Part shown: positions 27,524 through 36,174 of the stretch, piece by piece | Numbering within the stretch: position 1 is the first letter of the stretch | Layout: the number at the start of each line of letters is the position of its first letter | Assembly: GCF_041435335.1 (NCBI RefSeq) | Contig: NZ_CP108430.1 | Location: 4,247,501 to 4,311,500, forward strand | Source: Streptomyces sp. NBC_01283 | Lineage (GTDB): Bacteria; Actinomycetota; Actinomycetes; Streptomycetales; Streptomycetaceae | Reading direction: 5' to 3' | DNA: 64,000 nt | The notes under the pieces: generated by a model | Seen by the model: the letters and a program-made list of their open reading frames with translations, nothing else | Told to the model about the DNA's origin: nothing | Database searches by the model: none | Position numbers and translations under genes: made by a program

Positions 27524-29245
27524 TCAGACGGACTCTGCGACCGTGTCCCGCGTCCCGGGTGCGGCGTCCCCAGCCACATCCCCGGCCGGCTTCACGGACC
27601 CGGAATCCTTGGGCTCGGAGTCCTTGAGCTCAGCGGCCTCGGGCTCGGCAGCCTCGGGGGCCTTGCTCTCGGAGGGCGCGGCATCCTTGCCCGCGGAATC
27701 CTTGGGCTCGGCGTCCTTGGGCCCGGCGCCCCGCAGGGGGACCTCCTTCACGAACAGCGCGGCGACCAGCGCGGCGAGTCCGATGATCGCGCCCAGCAGG
27801 AACGCGGAGTGCGTACCGGCCGACACCGCGTGCTGGTACGCGGACTGCACCACGTCCGGCAGCTTCTCCAGGCTCTTCGCGTCCAGCTGCGCCGACTGCT
27901 CGGTGACCTTGCCGCCCAGTTCCCCGGCCCGCGAGGCCATCGTGTCCTCGACCCGGCTGTTGAAGAGCGCGCCCATGATCGCGACGCCGAACGACGAACC
28001 GAGCGTACGGAAGAGCGTGGCCGAGGACGACGCGACGCCCATGTCCTTCATCTCGACGCTGTTCTGCGCGACCAGCATCGTGATCTGCATCAGGCAGCCC
28101 ATGCCCGCGCCGAGCACCGCCATGTAGAGGCCCGACGTGAACCGCGTGGTGTCGGTATCCATCGTGGACAGCAGGAACAGACCCAGAACCATCAGGACGG
28201 TACCGGCGATCGGGAAGATCTTGTACTTGCCGGTGGAGGTGGTGAACCGCCCCGAGAAGAACGAGACGACCATCATCGAGAGCAGCATCGGCAGGAGCAG
28301 CAGACCGGAGTTGGTGGCCGATGCGCCCTGCACCGCCTGCTGGTAGAGCGGCAGGAACAGCATCGCGCCGAACATCACGAAACCGGTGAGGAAGCCGATC
28401 ACCGACATCAGCGTGAAGTTGAGGCTGCGGAAGATGTGCAGCGGCAGAATCGGTTCCGCGGCCTTCTTCTGCACGATGACGAAGCTGATGAGGGCGACGA
28501 CACCGATCGCGATGAGCTCCATGATCACGGTCGAGGTCCAGGCGTACTCCGTGCCGCCCCAGGTGGTGACGAGCACGAGCGAGCTGATGCCGACGGTCAG
28601 CAGCGCCGCACCGAGGTAGTCGATGCGCCCCTTCGCCTTCTTCTTCGGCAGGTGAAGGACGGCGGTCACCATGGCGAGGGCGACGGCGCCGAGCGGCAGG
28701 TTGATGTAGAAGGCCCAGCGCCAGCCGAGGTGGTCGGTGATGGTGCCGCCGACGAGCGGTCCGCCGATCATGGCGACCGCCATGACGCCGGTCATCATGC
28801 CCATGTACTTGCCGCGCTCCCGCGGCGTGACGAGCTCACCGATGATCGCCATGACGCCGACCATCAGACCGCCGGCGCCGAGTCCCTGCACGGCCCGGAA
28901 GCCGATCAGCTGGCCCATGTCCTGGGCCATGCCGCTGAGCACGGAGCCGGCCAGGAAGATCACTATGGAGGTGAGGAAGACGCCCTTGCGGCCGTACATG
29001 TCGCCGAGCTTGCCCCAGATGGGGGTCGAGGCGGCGGTCGCGAGCATGTAGGCGGTGACGACCCACGACAGGTGCTCCATGCCGCCGAGATCGCCGACGA
29101 TCGTCGGCATCGCGGGGCTCACGATCATGTTGTCGAGCATCGCGAGCAGGATCGTCACCATCAGCGCCATCATCACGACGCGCACACTGCGCGGCTGAGG
29201 CGCTTCCTTCGCCTGCTCCCCCGGTTTTTGCCTGATCTCCGACAT
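27524..29245 (-). CDS. DHA2/EmrB-QacA-type MFS multidrug transporter
   Basis: 573 aa from the ATG giving MSEIRQKPGE; GGGGAG lies upstream, and the in-frame TTG at 29254 was rejected. Fourteen hydrophobic segments are expected. MFS motif A appears as GKLGDMYGRKGVFL (between TM2 and TM3), and TM1 carries LDNMIVSPAMPTI, the D1 motif of the DHA2 family. The C-terminal 80 residues are a charged Ala/Glu/Lys/Pro tail rich in AEPKDS-type repeats. It should export drugs by proton antiport. It is divergent from a TetR gene that is the likely repressor. Confidence 0.93.
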   Translation of the reverse strand: MSEIRQKPGEQAKEAPQPRSVRVVMMALMVTILLAMLDNMIVSPAMPTIVGDLGGMEHLSWVVTAYMLATAASTPIWGKLGDMYGRKGVFLTSIVIFLAGSVLSGMAQDMGQLIGFRAVQGLGAGGLMVGVMAIIGELVTPRERGKYMGMMTGVMAVAMIGGPLVGGTITDHLGWRWAFYINLPLGAVALAMVTAVLHLPKKKAKGRIDYLGAALLTVGISSLVLVTTWGGTEYAWTSTVIMELIAIGVVALISFVIVQKKAAEPILPLHIFRSLNFTLMSVIGFLTGFVMFGAMLFLPLYQQAVQGASATNSGLLLLPMLLSMMVVSFFSGRFTTSTGKYKIFPIAGTVLMVLGLFLLSTMDTDTTRFTSGLYMAVLGAGMGCLMQITMLVAQNSVEMKDMGVASSSATLFRTLGSSFGVAIMGALFNSRVEDTMASRAGELGGKVTEQSAQLDAKSLEKLPDVVQSAYQHAVSAGTHSAFLLGAIIGLAALVAALFVKEVPLRGAGPKDAEPKDSAGKDAAPSESKAPEAAEPEAAELKDSEPKDSGSVKPAGDVAGDAAPGTRDTVAESV

Positions 29246-29284
29246 GTTCCCCAACTCCCCGGTTGCCCCGACTGCGTTTTGCCA

Positions 29285-29355
29285 CTTACTTGCCGACCGG
29301 CAAGCTGGCTACACTGAGGGAAACTAGACCCCTAACTAGCCGGGCGTCAAGTAAG
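29285..29355. promoter_or_regulatory. Operator-like repeats between the MFS gene and its TetR regulator
   Basis: A perfect 7-bp-arm palindrome CTTGCCG-AC-CGGCAAG (29289-29304), plus CTTACTTG (29285-29292) with its reverse complement CAAGTAAG at 29348-29355, and AACTAG repeated at 29322 and 29334. This is a likely TetR operator region controlling both divergent promoters. Confidence 0.6.
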
Positions 29356-29402
29356 TAAAGTCGGGTCCAAGGATTCGAGCCGAGGGAGCCAAGGAGCAAG
29401 AG

Positions 29403-29978
29403 ATGGTCACGGGCAAGCAGCAGCGCCGCGGGGACACCCGCCAACGCATTCAGGACGTGGCCCTCGAACTCTTCGCCGAACACGGCTACGAGAAGACGTC
29501 ACTGCGCGAGATCGCGGAGCGTCTCGACGTCACGAAGGCGGCTCTGTACTACCACTTCAAGACCAAGGAAGACATCCTCACCAGCATCTTCGAGGACCTG
29601 ACCAGGCCCATAGACGAGCTGGTGGAGTGGGGCAAGGAGCAGCCGCGCACGCTGGAGACCAAGCGGACGATCCTGACCAGCTACAGCGAGATCCTCAAGG
29701 ACGCGTCCTCGCTCTTCCGCTTCATGCAGGAGAACCAGGCGACGATGCGGGACCTGAAGACGGGTGAGACCTTCAAGGACCGCATGTTCAGCCTGCTCGA
29801 CATCCTGCGGGACCCGGACGCGCCGATGACGACCCAGGTGCGCTGCTTCAGCGCGCTGTTCACGATGCACGGCGGGATGTTCGTGCTCAAGGACGCCGAA
29901 GGCGACCCCGAGGAGAAGCGCAAGGCCATCCTGGAGGTCGCCATCGATCTGGTGACGCAAGCGCACGAAGGCGCCTGA
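29403..29978 (+). CDS. TetR/AcrR-family transcriptional regulator
   Basis: 191 aa from ATG. The N-terminal HTH is canonical: TRQRIQDVALELFAEHGYEKTSLREIAERLDVTKAALYYHFKTKEDIL. The remaining helical domain would bind a ligand, for example a drug exported by the divergent MFS pump. The 157-bp intergenic region contains dyads that fit a TetR operator. It ends 31 bp before the convergent M23 peptidase gene with no clear terminator, only GTCAGACGGG-type short repeats. Confidence 0.93.
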   Translation: MVTGKQQRRGDTRQRIQDVALELFAEHGYEKTSLREIAERLDVTKAALYYHFKTKEDILTSIFEDLTRPIDELVEWGKEQPRTLETKRTILTSYSEILKDASSLFRFMQENQATMRDLKTGETFKDRMFSLLDILRDPDAPMTTQVRCFSALFTMHGGMFVLKDAEGDPEEKRKAILEVAIDLVTQAHEGA

Positions 29979-30009
29979 GCGACTGCTGGGGTCAGACGGG
30001 GCAGACGGG

Positions 30010-30669
30010 TCAGACAGTGACGCCGTTGGAGCGCAGGAACGCGACCGGGTCGACCGCCGAGCCGTAGTTCGGGGTCGTACGGATCTCGAAGTGCAGGTGC
30101 GGGCCGCTGGAGTTCCCGGTGTTGCCGGAGGCGGCGATGTGCTGGCCGGTGCCGACGGTCTGGCCGACGCGCACGTCGATCTTCGACAGGTGCGCGTACT
30201 GCGAGAACGTGCCGTTGTCGTGCTTGATCACGATGGCGTTGCCGTACGCGGGGCCGTCACCGGCGCCGTTGCCGCCGGCCTTGACGACGGTGCCGTTGTG
30301 CACGGCCTCGACGGAGGTGCCGATCGACACGGCGAAGTCCTGGCCGGAGTGCTTGCTGGACCACATGTTGCCGCCGAGCCCGAAGGACGCGGAGAGCGTG
30401 TACTTGTCGACCGGGTCCTGCCAGGCGGCGGCCTTCTTGGCGGCGGCCTGCTGAGCCTTGGTCGCGGCCTTGGCCTGCGCGTCGGCCTGGGCCGATATCG
30501 AGTTCGCGGAGACGCCGGGCAGGGCGCCGCTCTTGGCGTCCGCGGCGGCCGCGATCCCGGAACCGAGGGCGGCCGATGCGCCGAGCCCGAGGGTGGCGAC
30601 GGTGATGACGGCCGTCCGCGTACGGAGCAGGGACAGGCCGGACTGGTGGGACGTGGCGCGCTTCGACAT
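30010..30669 (-). CDS. Secreted M23-family metallopeptidase (peptidoglycan endopeptidase)
   Basis: 219 aa from the ATG at 30669, preceded by CGGAGG. A Sec signal peptide spans about residues 1-43 (hydrophobic core AVITVATLGLGASAALG, AAAADA cleavage region). A short Ala/Lys/Gln-rich helical linker (55-82) leads to the M23 domain: zinc ligands H107-x3-D111 (HSGQD) and HxH at 191-193 (HLHFE), with His160 as catalytic base (YAHLS). It should cut peptide cross-links in the wall. Similar streptomycete enzymes act in germination and growth and several are controlled by c-di-AMP riboswitches. Confidence 0.93.
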   Translation of the reverse strand: MSKRATSHQSGLSLLRTRTAVITVATLGLGASAALGSGIAAAADAKSGALPGVSANSISAQADAQAKAATKAQQAAAKKAAAWQDPVDKYTLSASFGLGGNMWSSKHSGQDFAVSIGTSVEAVHNGTVVKAGGNGAGDGPAYGNAIVIKHDNGTFSQYAHLSKIDVRVGQTVGTGQHIAASGNTGNSSGPHLHFEIRTTPNYGSAVDPVAFLRSNGVTV

Positions 30670-31188
30670 GGCGGATGACCTCCGGGATGGGGAGCGTGTA
30701 CGTGACACCGCCGCTGTCGCTGCGTGGCACGGACTGGGACATAAAGGGACCCGGCAGACGCTTCGCTGCGTTCCGTCGGGGCCTCACCTTGGTAACCCGC
30801 ACCCCACCCCCTGCTCAAACCCCCCATCTACTACCTAAAGCCGTAGCCGACCGCCCCCCTTTCGACCTCTTGACACCTACAAATCCCGACAATTCCCCCT
30901 TCAACTACTTGCCGGTTTTAACGGCTGACGTCAGGTTTAACCCCACTTCGAGAGGGCATCTCGGGCCAGCACTGGCACGTCCCGGGGGTGAACCCCGCCG
31001 ACGCGTCGAAGGTCCCGGGGGTTGCGTGCCGAAGGTCCCGACGAGGCGGCTGGGCGGCACCACTATTCCGTCTAGTACCGGACATATCGCCTGTGCGTCA
31101 TGTCACCGGACCGCAAGATCCACCGAGGGGTGAGTGTGACGGGGACTACGCTTGGCCACCGATTCACGGCCCTCGGGGGGAACGGCAC
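30670..31188. promoter_or_regulatory. 519-bp divergent intergenic region, M23 peptidase / NACHT1
   Basis: No gene is visible. On the minus strand the part near the peptidase forms a hairpin ACGC-AGCGAA-GCGT (near 30756-30769) enclosed by CCCG/CGGG arms, consistent with a structured leader. Mid-region is AT-rich for this genome, with the 10-bp palindrome CTGACGTCAG (30925-30934) flanked by TTTTAACGG and GTTTAACC. Towards NACHT1 there is an 11-bp direct repeat CGAAGGTCCCG (31007 and 31030). I looked for the conserved c-di-AMP (ydaO) riboswitch elements and could not convincingly find them. Confidence 0.5.
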
Positions 31189-34100
31189 ATGGATCCCGCA
31201 GTCCTCGGCACCCGCCTGGCATCGAGCCTGGTCGCACCGCTGGTCAAGAAGCTGTTCGTGCAGGAAGGGCCGGGCGCGGGCCTGGTGGACCGGCCCGTGC
31301 GCATCTCCGGGCTCGTCTCCTTCCGCGGCGAGAAGCGGACCCTCACAGACCAGGACGTGCAGCGGCTCGCGGCCCGGCTGGTGGATCAGTCCCTGTCCTC
31401 GCCGGGTGAGCGGCCCTTTCCCGAGGAGGAGAGGACAGCGGTCGCCCACGCCCTGGCCCGCGTGCTCCTCGCACTCGGCGACCTCGGCCTCAATGACATC
31501 GAGGCGGTCACCAGGGGCCACCGCGCGCTCGCCAAGGAGCTGCTCCGTGCGACGCCCCCGACCGGCCTGTCGGCCGACGCCGACTTCTTCCTCGGCTCGG
31601 TCACCGAGTGGGCCTGCCTCCAGATCCTGCACTTCTTCACGCAGCGCTCCACGTTCGTGGCCCGCTCCCTGGTCGAGCAGAGCCGTACGCAGGCGGAGCT
31701 CATCGTCAGGCTCGACGAGCTGATCGCGCGCAGCCCCCGCGTGGATGCCCTCGACGCGCGCTTCGAGCGGCGCTACCTCGCGGCGGTCGCGAGGAAGCAC
31801 AACCGACTGACGATCTTCGGGATCGATCTGGTGAATTCGCCGGGACGGTGGCCCTTGGACGCGGCGTACATGTCGCTGGAGGCGACGGCACGCCCCTCGC
31901 CCGACACGTCCTTCGAGTTGGATTTCGAGACGCTGCCCTCGGGCTCCGACCCGGAGATGAGGGCCTCTTCCCTGCGGGAATCCCTCGGCGAGGCGCTGGC
32001 GACCTTCAACCAGAAATTCGAGGCTGCCCGCCCCGCCGACCAGGCCCTGGCGGACCACGACCGCGTGCTCCTGCGGGGCGAGGCGGGCTCCGGCAAGACG
32101 ACGCTGGTGCAGTGGCTCGCGGTGAGCGCGAGCGCGGCCGACCCCGTCGGGCCCGACGGCCGGATGACGTACCTCCACGACCGCATCCCCTACGTACTCC
32201 CCCTGCGCACCCTCACCCGCCACGGCGAGCGCCTCCCCGCCCCCGCGGACTTCCTCAGAGCGGTCGGTTCCCCCCTGGCGGGTTCGCAGCCCACCGGCTG
32301 GGAGACCCGCGTACTGACGTCGGGCCGGGCACTGGTCCTGGTCGACGGCATCGACGAGATCCCGGAGTCGGAGCGCTCACGCACGCGCGAGTGGCTCGGC
32401 GACCTGATCGACGCGTATCCCGGCAACCGGTGGCTCGTGACGTCGCGCCCTTCGGCCGTGGGTGAGGACTGGCTGGCCGAGCAGGCGTTCACCGAACTGA
32501 CGCTGTCGCCGATGAGCCGGTCGGAGGTGGCCGCGTTCATCCACCGCTGGCACCGGGCGGCACGCGCAGGTACGCCCGAGGAGGACGAGCCCCTCCTCGC
32601 GTACGAGGGGCAACTCCTGGAAGCGGTGGCGGTGAAGCCGGACCTCGGCCGCCTCGCGACCAACCCGCTCATGTGCGGTCTGATCTGCGCGCTGCACAGG
32701 GACCGGCGGGGCTTCCTCCCCCTGGGCCGGAAGGATCTGTACGCGGCGGCCCTGTCGATGCTGCTGATCCGCCGGGACCGGGAACGCGACATGCACGTAC
32801 CGGAGCTCCGGGAGGAGCCGCAGCTCCAACTGCTGCAACGCCTCGCCTACTGGCTGATCCGCAACGGCCGTACGGTGATGGACCGTTCACGGGCCGAGGC
32901 CATCATCGCGGACGCCTTGCCGGCCGTCCCGGAGCTGGCCGCACTGGGCGACGCGGAGGCGGTGTACGCCCACTTCCTCCACCGCAGCGGACTCCTCCGC
33001 GAGCCGGGTCCTCGTACGGTCGACTTCATCCACCGCACGTTCCAGGACTTCCTCGGCGCGCGGGCCGCCGTGGACGAAGGGGACTTCGGTTTCCTCGCCC
33101 GCCAGGCGCCCGACGACCAGTGGGAGGACGTGATCCGGATGGCGGTGGCTCAGGCGCGCCCCCGTGAACGGGCGGAGATATTCCGGGACTTGCTCGAAGT
33201 CGCGGACAAGCTCCCCGCTGGGCACGTCAGGAAACGGGTCCACCTGCTGACGGCGGCCTGCCTCGAACATGCGGCAGAGCTGGCACCGGCGGTGCGGACG
33301 GAGGTGGAGCAGCGGATGTCGGCTCTCATTCCGCCGCGCAACGCGCTGGACGCACGTGAACTCGCCGCGGTCGGGCCCATGGTCCTGGACCTGCTCCCGG
33401 GGCCGGACGGACTGGACGGACTGGATGACGAGGACGCCCGTCATGTGGCGATCACCGCGACGCACGTCCAGTCGGACGCGGCGATCCCCTTCCTCGCACG
33501 ATTCGCGCGTCATCCCGGCATCGGCGTCCGCAGCCAGCTCATGTGGGGCTGGAGCCGTTATGACTGCCGGGCCTACGCGGACCAGGTCATTTCGCAGCTG
33601 GACGACGGGGTTACCCACTTCGTCCTCCGCACCGACGAACAGGTGGCGGAGATAACACGGTTGGGGCTGCGTCCCCGTCATCTCGATATCCGCGAGGGCG
33701 TCTCCCCACAGGCTGCCTCCCATTTGCTCGTGGCCTGTGAACCCACCTTCCTGATGCTCAAGATCCACCCGGCACGCCTCACGACGGAGGCTCTCGGAGC
33801 GTTGCGCAACCTCATTGCTCTGCGCGTATTCAACGTGTACGAGCCCTGGAGCCTCTCCCTTTTCCCGCCCGACGCGCCCCTGCGCACCTTGGGGATCTTC
33901 GAGGCCCTCAGTCACCTGACGGACCTGCGGCACATGGACAGATGGCCCGGGCTGAAGTGGGTGATCTTCGGTGAATCCGACCTCCTGAACACCGGGGAGG
34001 CATGGGAGCCCCTCACGCGTCTCCCCCAGCTCACCGAGCTGTCACTGGCCTCCGCGAGCTTCGCCTGCGCCCCCTCCGACCTGAGACTGCCCGACATCTC

Positions 34101-34341
34101 ACTGCTGCAGCTGTTTCCGACAGGGGGGCAGAGAATCGCGGCATCCCGCATTCCGAGGATCCTGCCAGGGCTCAAGGCGCTGAACGTGCTCCCCTCGGCA
34201 AGTCCGACGACGTTCGATGTCGCCCCCTTGGCGCAACTTCCGGCTCTCGAACAGCTCAGAGTCCCCGTTCCCGGCGTCACCGGCCTGGACGCCATCCCCG
34301 CCGACGTCGACGTGGTCACCTACCACCCGTTCAACGATTGA
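31189..34341 (+). CDS. NACHT-domain NTPase 1 (STAND/NLR-like, LRR C-terminus)
   Basis: 1050 aa from the ATG giving MDPAVLGTRLASSLVAPL; the upstream in-frame extension is rejected. Order: N-terminal helical region (about 1-230; shares LVAPLVKKLFV and FFTQRSTFVAR with NACHT2), NACHT NTPase with Walker A GEAGSGKT (297-304, Lys303) and Walker B LVLVDGIDE (to Glu390), the winged-helix-like TNPLMCGLICALHRDR (491-) and FIHRTFQDFL region, a helical repeat zone, and leucine-rich-like repeats in the last 200 residues (ALRNLIALRVF, LPQLTELSLAS). STAND NTPases of this kind oligomerise on ligand sensing; several bacterial NACHT proteins protect against phage. Effector activity is not evident. Confidence 0.92.
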   Translation: MDPAVLGTRLASSLVAPLVKKLFVQEGPGAGLVDRPVRISGLVSFRGEKRTLTDQDVQRLAARLVDQSLSSPGERPFPEEERTAVAHALARVLLALGDLGLNDIEAVTRGHRALAKELLRATPPTGLSADADFFLGSVTEWACLQILHFFTQRSTFVARSLVEQSRTQAELIVRLDELIARSPRVDALDARFERRYLAAVARKHNRLTIFGIDLVNSPGRWPLDAAYMSLEATARPSPDTSFELDFETLPSGSDPEMRASSLRESLGEALATFNQKFEAARPADQALADHDRVLLRGEAGSGKTTLVQWLAVSASAADPVGPDGRMTYLHDRIPYVLPLRTLTRHGERLPAPADFLRAVGSPLAGSQPTGWETRVLTSGRALVLVDGIDEIPESERSRTREWLGDLIDAYPGNRWLVTSRPSAVGEDWLAEQAFTELTLSPMSRSEVAAFIHRWHRAARAGTPEEDEPLLAYEGQLLEAVAVKPDLGRLATNPLMCGLICALHRDRRGFLPLGRKDLYAAALSMLLIRRDRERDMHVPELREEPQLQLLQRLAYWLIRNGRTVMDRSRAEAIIADALPAVPELAALGDAEAVYAHFLHRSGLLREPGPRTVDFIHRTFQDFLGARAAVDEGDFGFLARQAPDDQWEDVIRMAVAQARPRERAEIFRDLLEVADKLPAGHVRKRVHLLTAACLEHAAELAPAVRTEVEQRMSALIPPRNALDARELAAVGPMVLDLLPGPDGLDGLDDEDARHVAITATHVQSDAAIPFLARFARHPGIGVRSQLMWGWSRYDCRAYADQVISQLDDGVTHFVLRTDEQVAEITRLGLRPRHLDIREGVSPQAASHLLVACEPTFLMLKIHPARLTTEALGALRNLIALRVFNVYEPWSLSLFPPDAPLRTLGIFEALSHLTDLRHMDRWPGLKWVIFGESDLLNTGEAWEPLTRLPQLTELSLASASFACAPSDLRLPDISLLQLFPTGGQRIAASRIPRILPGLKALNVLPSASPTTFDVAPLAQLPALEQLRVPVPGVTGLDAIPADVDVVTYHPFND

Positions 34342-34759
34342 GCTGGAACCACACGCCTTTGCCCCTCCCGGCAGGCGTCACCCCGCAGAGGTCCGACAGT
34401 GCGGTCACGAGGAACAGGCCCCGGCCGCCCTCGGCCTCGGCGGGGGCGCTTCTGGGGGAGGGCAGGCGGTCGCTTCCGTCGTACACCGCGACGCGTACGT
34501 GCGTGGGTGCGATGGCGGCTCTCAGGTGTACGTCGCCCTTGGTGTGCTGATGGACGTTGGTCACCAGCTCCGAGGTGCAGAGCGCGGCGGCCTCGGCGAG
34601 GTGGGCGAGGCCCAGGGTCAGCAGTGCGCCGCGCACGAAGTCACGGCAGATCTTCGGGGAGCTCGCGTCCGCCAGGGCGAACAGGGTGTAGGCACGCGGG
34701 AGTTCGGGTTGCTCCGGTTGTTCGGGTCCGCATACCGGGTCATGCACGGTTACGCCCAT
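34331..34759 (-). CDS. ATP-binding (HATPase) anti-sigma-like regulator, WhiJ/AbaA cluster type
   Basis: 142 aa. A GHKL ATPase fold: N box CTSELVTNVHQHT (61-73), acidic VAVYDGSDR, and G box EGGRGLFLVTALSD. There is no dimerisation or receptor domain, as in RsbW/SpoIIAB-like and AbaA-associated ATPases of Streptomyces. Together with the WhiJ-like HTH gene and the DUF397 gene just downstream it makes the three-gene module recurrent in streptomycetes and linked to developmental control. Its 3' end overlaps NACHT1 convergently by 11 bp. Confidence 0.85.
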   Translation of the reverse strand: MGVTVHDPVCGPEQPEQPELPRAYTLFALADASSPKICRDFVRGALLTLGLAHLAEAAALCTSELVTNVHQHTKGDVHLRAAIAPTHVRVAVYDGSDRLPSPRSAPAEAEGGRGLFLVTALSDLCGVTPAGRGKGVWFQLNR

Positions 34760-35080
34760 GAGACGCCTCCAAGGCGCGCGTCGGGGGTTCGCTGTGGCGG
34801 TGATGATCTCGCCTGACCTGCCAATCGCCCGGCCGCAGTGGCTTACCGCCCCTCGCGAACAAGTCGCCGTCCGGCACGGGGACTTGGATCGGGCAGTGCG
34901 CTTCTGCGGGCAGGCACGGGGTTACTGCGCCAGCAGCGAGGCTTCCACCATCAGCGTGTGAGCGTCGCCATACACACCGTAGCGATACAGGGGTTACTTG
35001 TTCAACCTAAAGCTCACCTTTGGTGGACCGAGACCCCGGCGCGGGGCAAACTGTCCCCACCTTCACAAGGGGAGACAGCG
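34760..35080. promoter_or_regulatory. 321-bp divergent intergenic region of the WhiJ-like module
   Basis: No protein-coding gene is supported. The half nearest the HTH gene is AT-richer and carries one copy (34990-35009) of a 20-bp motif that recurs inside the HTH gene, the small dyad CACC-TTT-GGTG (near 35020), and GGGGAGACAGCG just before the TTG start. It should hold divergent promoters for the ATPase and for the HTH-DUF397 pair. Confidence 0.5.
34990..35009 (+). repeat. 20-bp motif, copy 1 (putative operator)
   Basis: GGGGTTACTTGTTCAACCTA, 72 bp upstream of the HTH gene start. It differs at one base from the copy at 35276-35295. It contains a near-palindrome GGTT-(N8)-AACC. Confidence 0.6.
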
Positions 35081-35983
35081 TTGGCACTGCGAACAGCTCC
35101 CACCGAGCGGCAGGTCCGACTCGGTTTTGAGCTCCGAAGGTTGCGTGAGCGCAGTGGGCTGACTGTGCAGGCAGCCGGAGAAGTCATCGGCATGGGACGC
35201 GTACACCTGACCCACGCGGAGAACGGGCGCACCCCGATCTCCGCCGAACGCATCCGCACCCTGTGCCAGGCATTTGGGGTTACTAGTTCAACCTACGTCG
35301 ATGCCCTGGTGGGCCTGGCCGAGTCGAACGGGAAGGGCTGGTGGACCGGCTACAAATCCCAACTCCCGGCGTCCGCACTCGACCTGGCCGAGCTGGAGGC
35401 CGAAGCCGCAGCGCTCAGCTCCTACGAGTCGTTGTTCCTGCCGGGGCTGTTCCAGGTCGACGCCTACACACGCGCCATCTTCGAAGCCAGCGACGCGGTG
35501 AGCACGGCGGAGGAGATCGAGGCCTCTGTCCGCTTCCGCCAGGAGCGCCAGCGCGCACTCAGGGCCGACAATCCTCCGCACATCCACGCCGTCATCCATG
35601 AAGCCGCCCTCCACATGCGCTTCGGCGGCCCGCACGTCATGCACCAGCAACTGCTCAAGCTGGTCGAACTGTCCGAACTCCCGCATGTGGAGATCCAGAT
35701 CATGCCCTTCACCGCAGTCGCGGTGTCGGCGCTCACCACACCGTTCTGCCACATCGCCTCGCACGACAGCGCGCTGGAGACCGTACTGCTGGAGCATCCG
35801 GCACAGTCCATGTTCCTGTACGAAGAGGAACCTCTGGCCAAGTACCGCCGCCAGTTCGAACGGCTGAGCGCTGCCGCGCTCCCCGCCATCGACGCGACGG
35901 TGATCCCGGTGACACACGCGGCAAGGGACTCGCTCGGCCTCGTACAACACGTTCTGTACACGCTCCAGGAGGCACAAGCATGA
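35081..35983 (+). CDS. WhiJ-like HTH regulator (Scr1/DUF5753 family)
   Basis: 300 aa from a TTG start at 35081 with GGGGAG 6 nt upstream. An Xre-type HTH occupies about residues 10-70 (LGFELRRLRERSGLTVQAAGEVIGMGRVHLTHAENGR). The rest is the DUF5753 domain: YESLFLPGLFQVDAYTRAIFEA, RQERQRAL, the HAVIHEAALHMRFGG core and PVTHAARDS. Such proteins partner with small DUF397 proteins in developmental modules (WhiJ-BldB type) and have also been described as toxin-antitoxin-like. It overlaps the DUF397 gene by ATGA. Confidence 0.9.
   Translation: MALRTAPTERQVRLGFELRRLRERSGLTVQAAGEVIGMGRVHLTHAENGRTPISAERIRTLCQAFGVTSSTYVDALVGLAESNGKGWWTGYKSQLPASALDLAELEAEAAALSSYESLFLPGLFQVDAYTRAIFEASDAVSTAEEIEASVRFRQERQRALRADNPPHIHAVIHEAALHMRFGGPHVMHQQLLKLVELSELPHVEIQIMPFTAVAVSALTTPFCHIASHDSALETVLLEHPAQSMFLYEEEPLAKYRRQFERLSAAALPAIDATVIPVTHAARDSLGLVQHVLYTLQEAQA
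35276..35295 (+). repeat. 20-bp motif, copy 2, inside the HTH coding sequence
   Basis: GGGGTTACTAGTTCAACCTA, 19 of 20 bases identical to copy 1 and 286 bp downstream of it. It encodes part of the segment GVTSSTYVD. It may be an intragenic operator or a codon-level coincidence. Confidence 0.6.
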
Positions 35984-36174
35984 CCACGCTCGACTGGCAG
36001 AAGTCGTCCTTCAGCGGCGACCAGGCCAACTGCGTCTACCTCGCCGCCCCCCAGGACGGCACCGTGCGCCTCCGTGAGAGCGACGCCCCGGAGACGACCC
36101 TCACCACTACACCCGAAGCTCTCGCGGCCCTGATACGTACCCTCAACGGCCCGGCTATTCGATGGTCAGGGTGA
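35980..36174 (+). CDS. DUF397-domain small protein (BldB-like partner)
   Basis: 64 aa, ATG overlapping the HTH stop (ATGA). The sequence follows the DUF397 pattern: LDWQKSSFSGDQANCVYLA at the start, VRLRESD in the middle and a final helix ALAALIRTLNG. These small proteins accompany WhiJ-like HTH regulators and are related to BldB, a developmental protein of Streptomyces. Its end overlaps the convergent tube-like protein gene by 20 bp. Confidence 0.9.
   Translation: MTTLDWQKSSFSGDQANCVYLAAPQDGTVRLRESDAPETTLTTTPEALAALIRTLNGPAIRWSG

Noticed and set aside
30670..30960. Canonical ydaO c-di-AMP riboswitch in the M23 peptidase leader
   Set aside because: The leader is long and structured, but I could not find the conserved GGGTGAATC and CGACAGCTAACC-type segments; left as an open question rather than a call.
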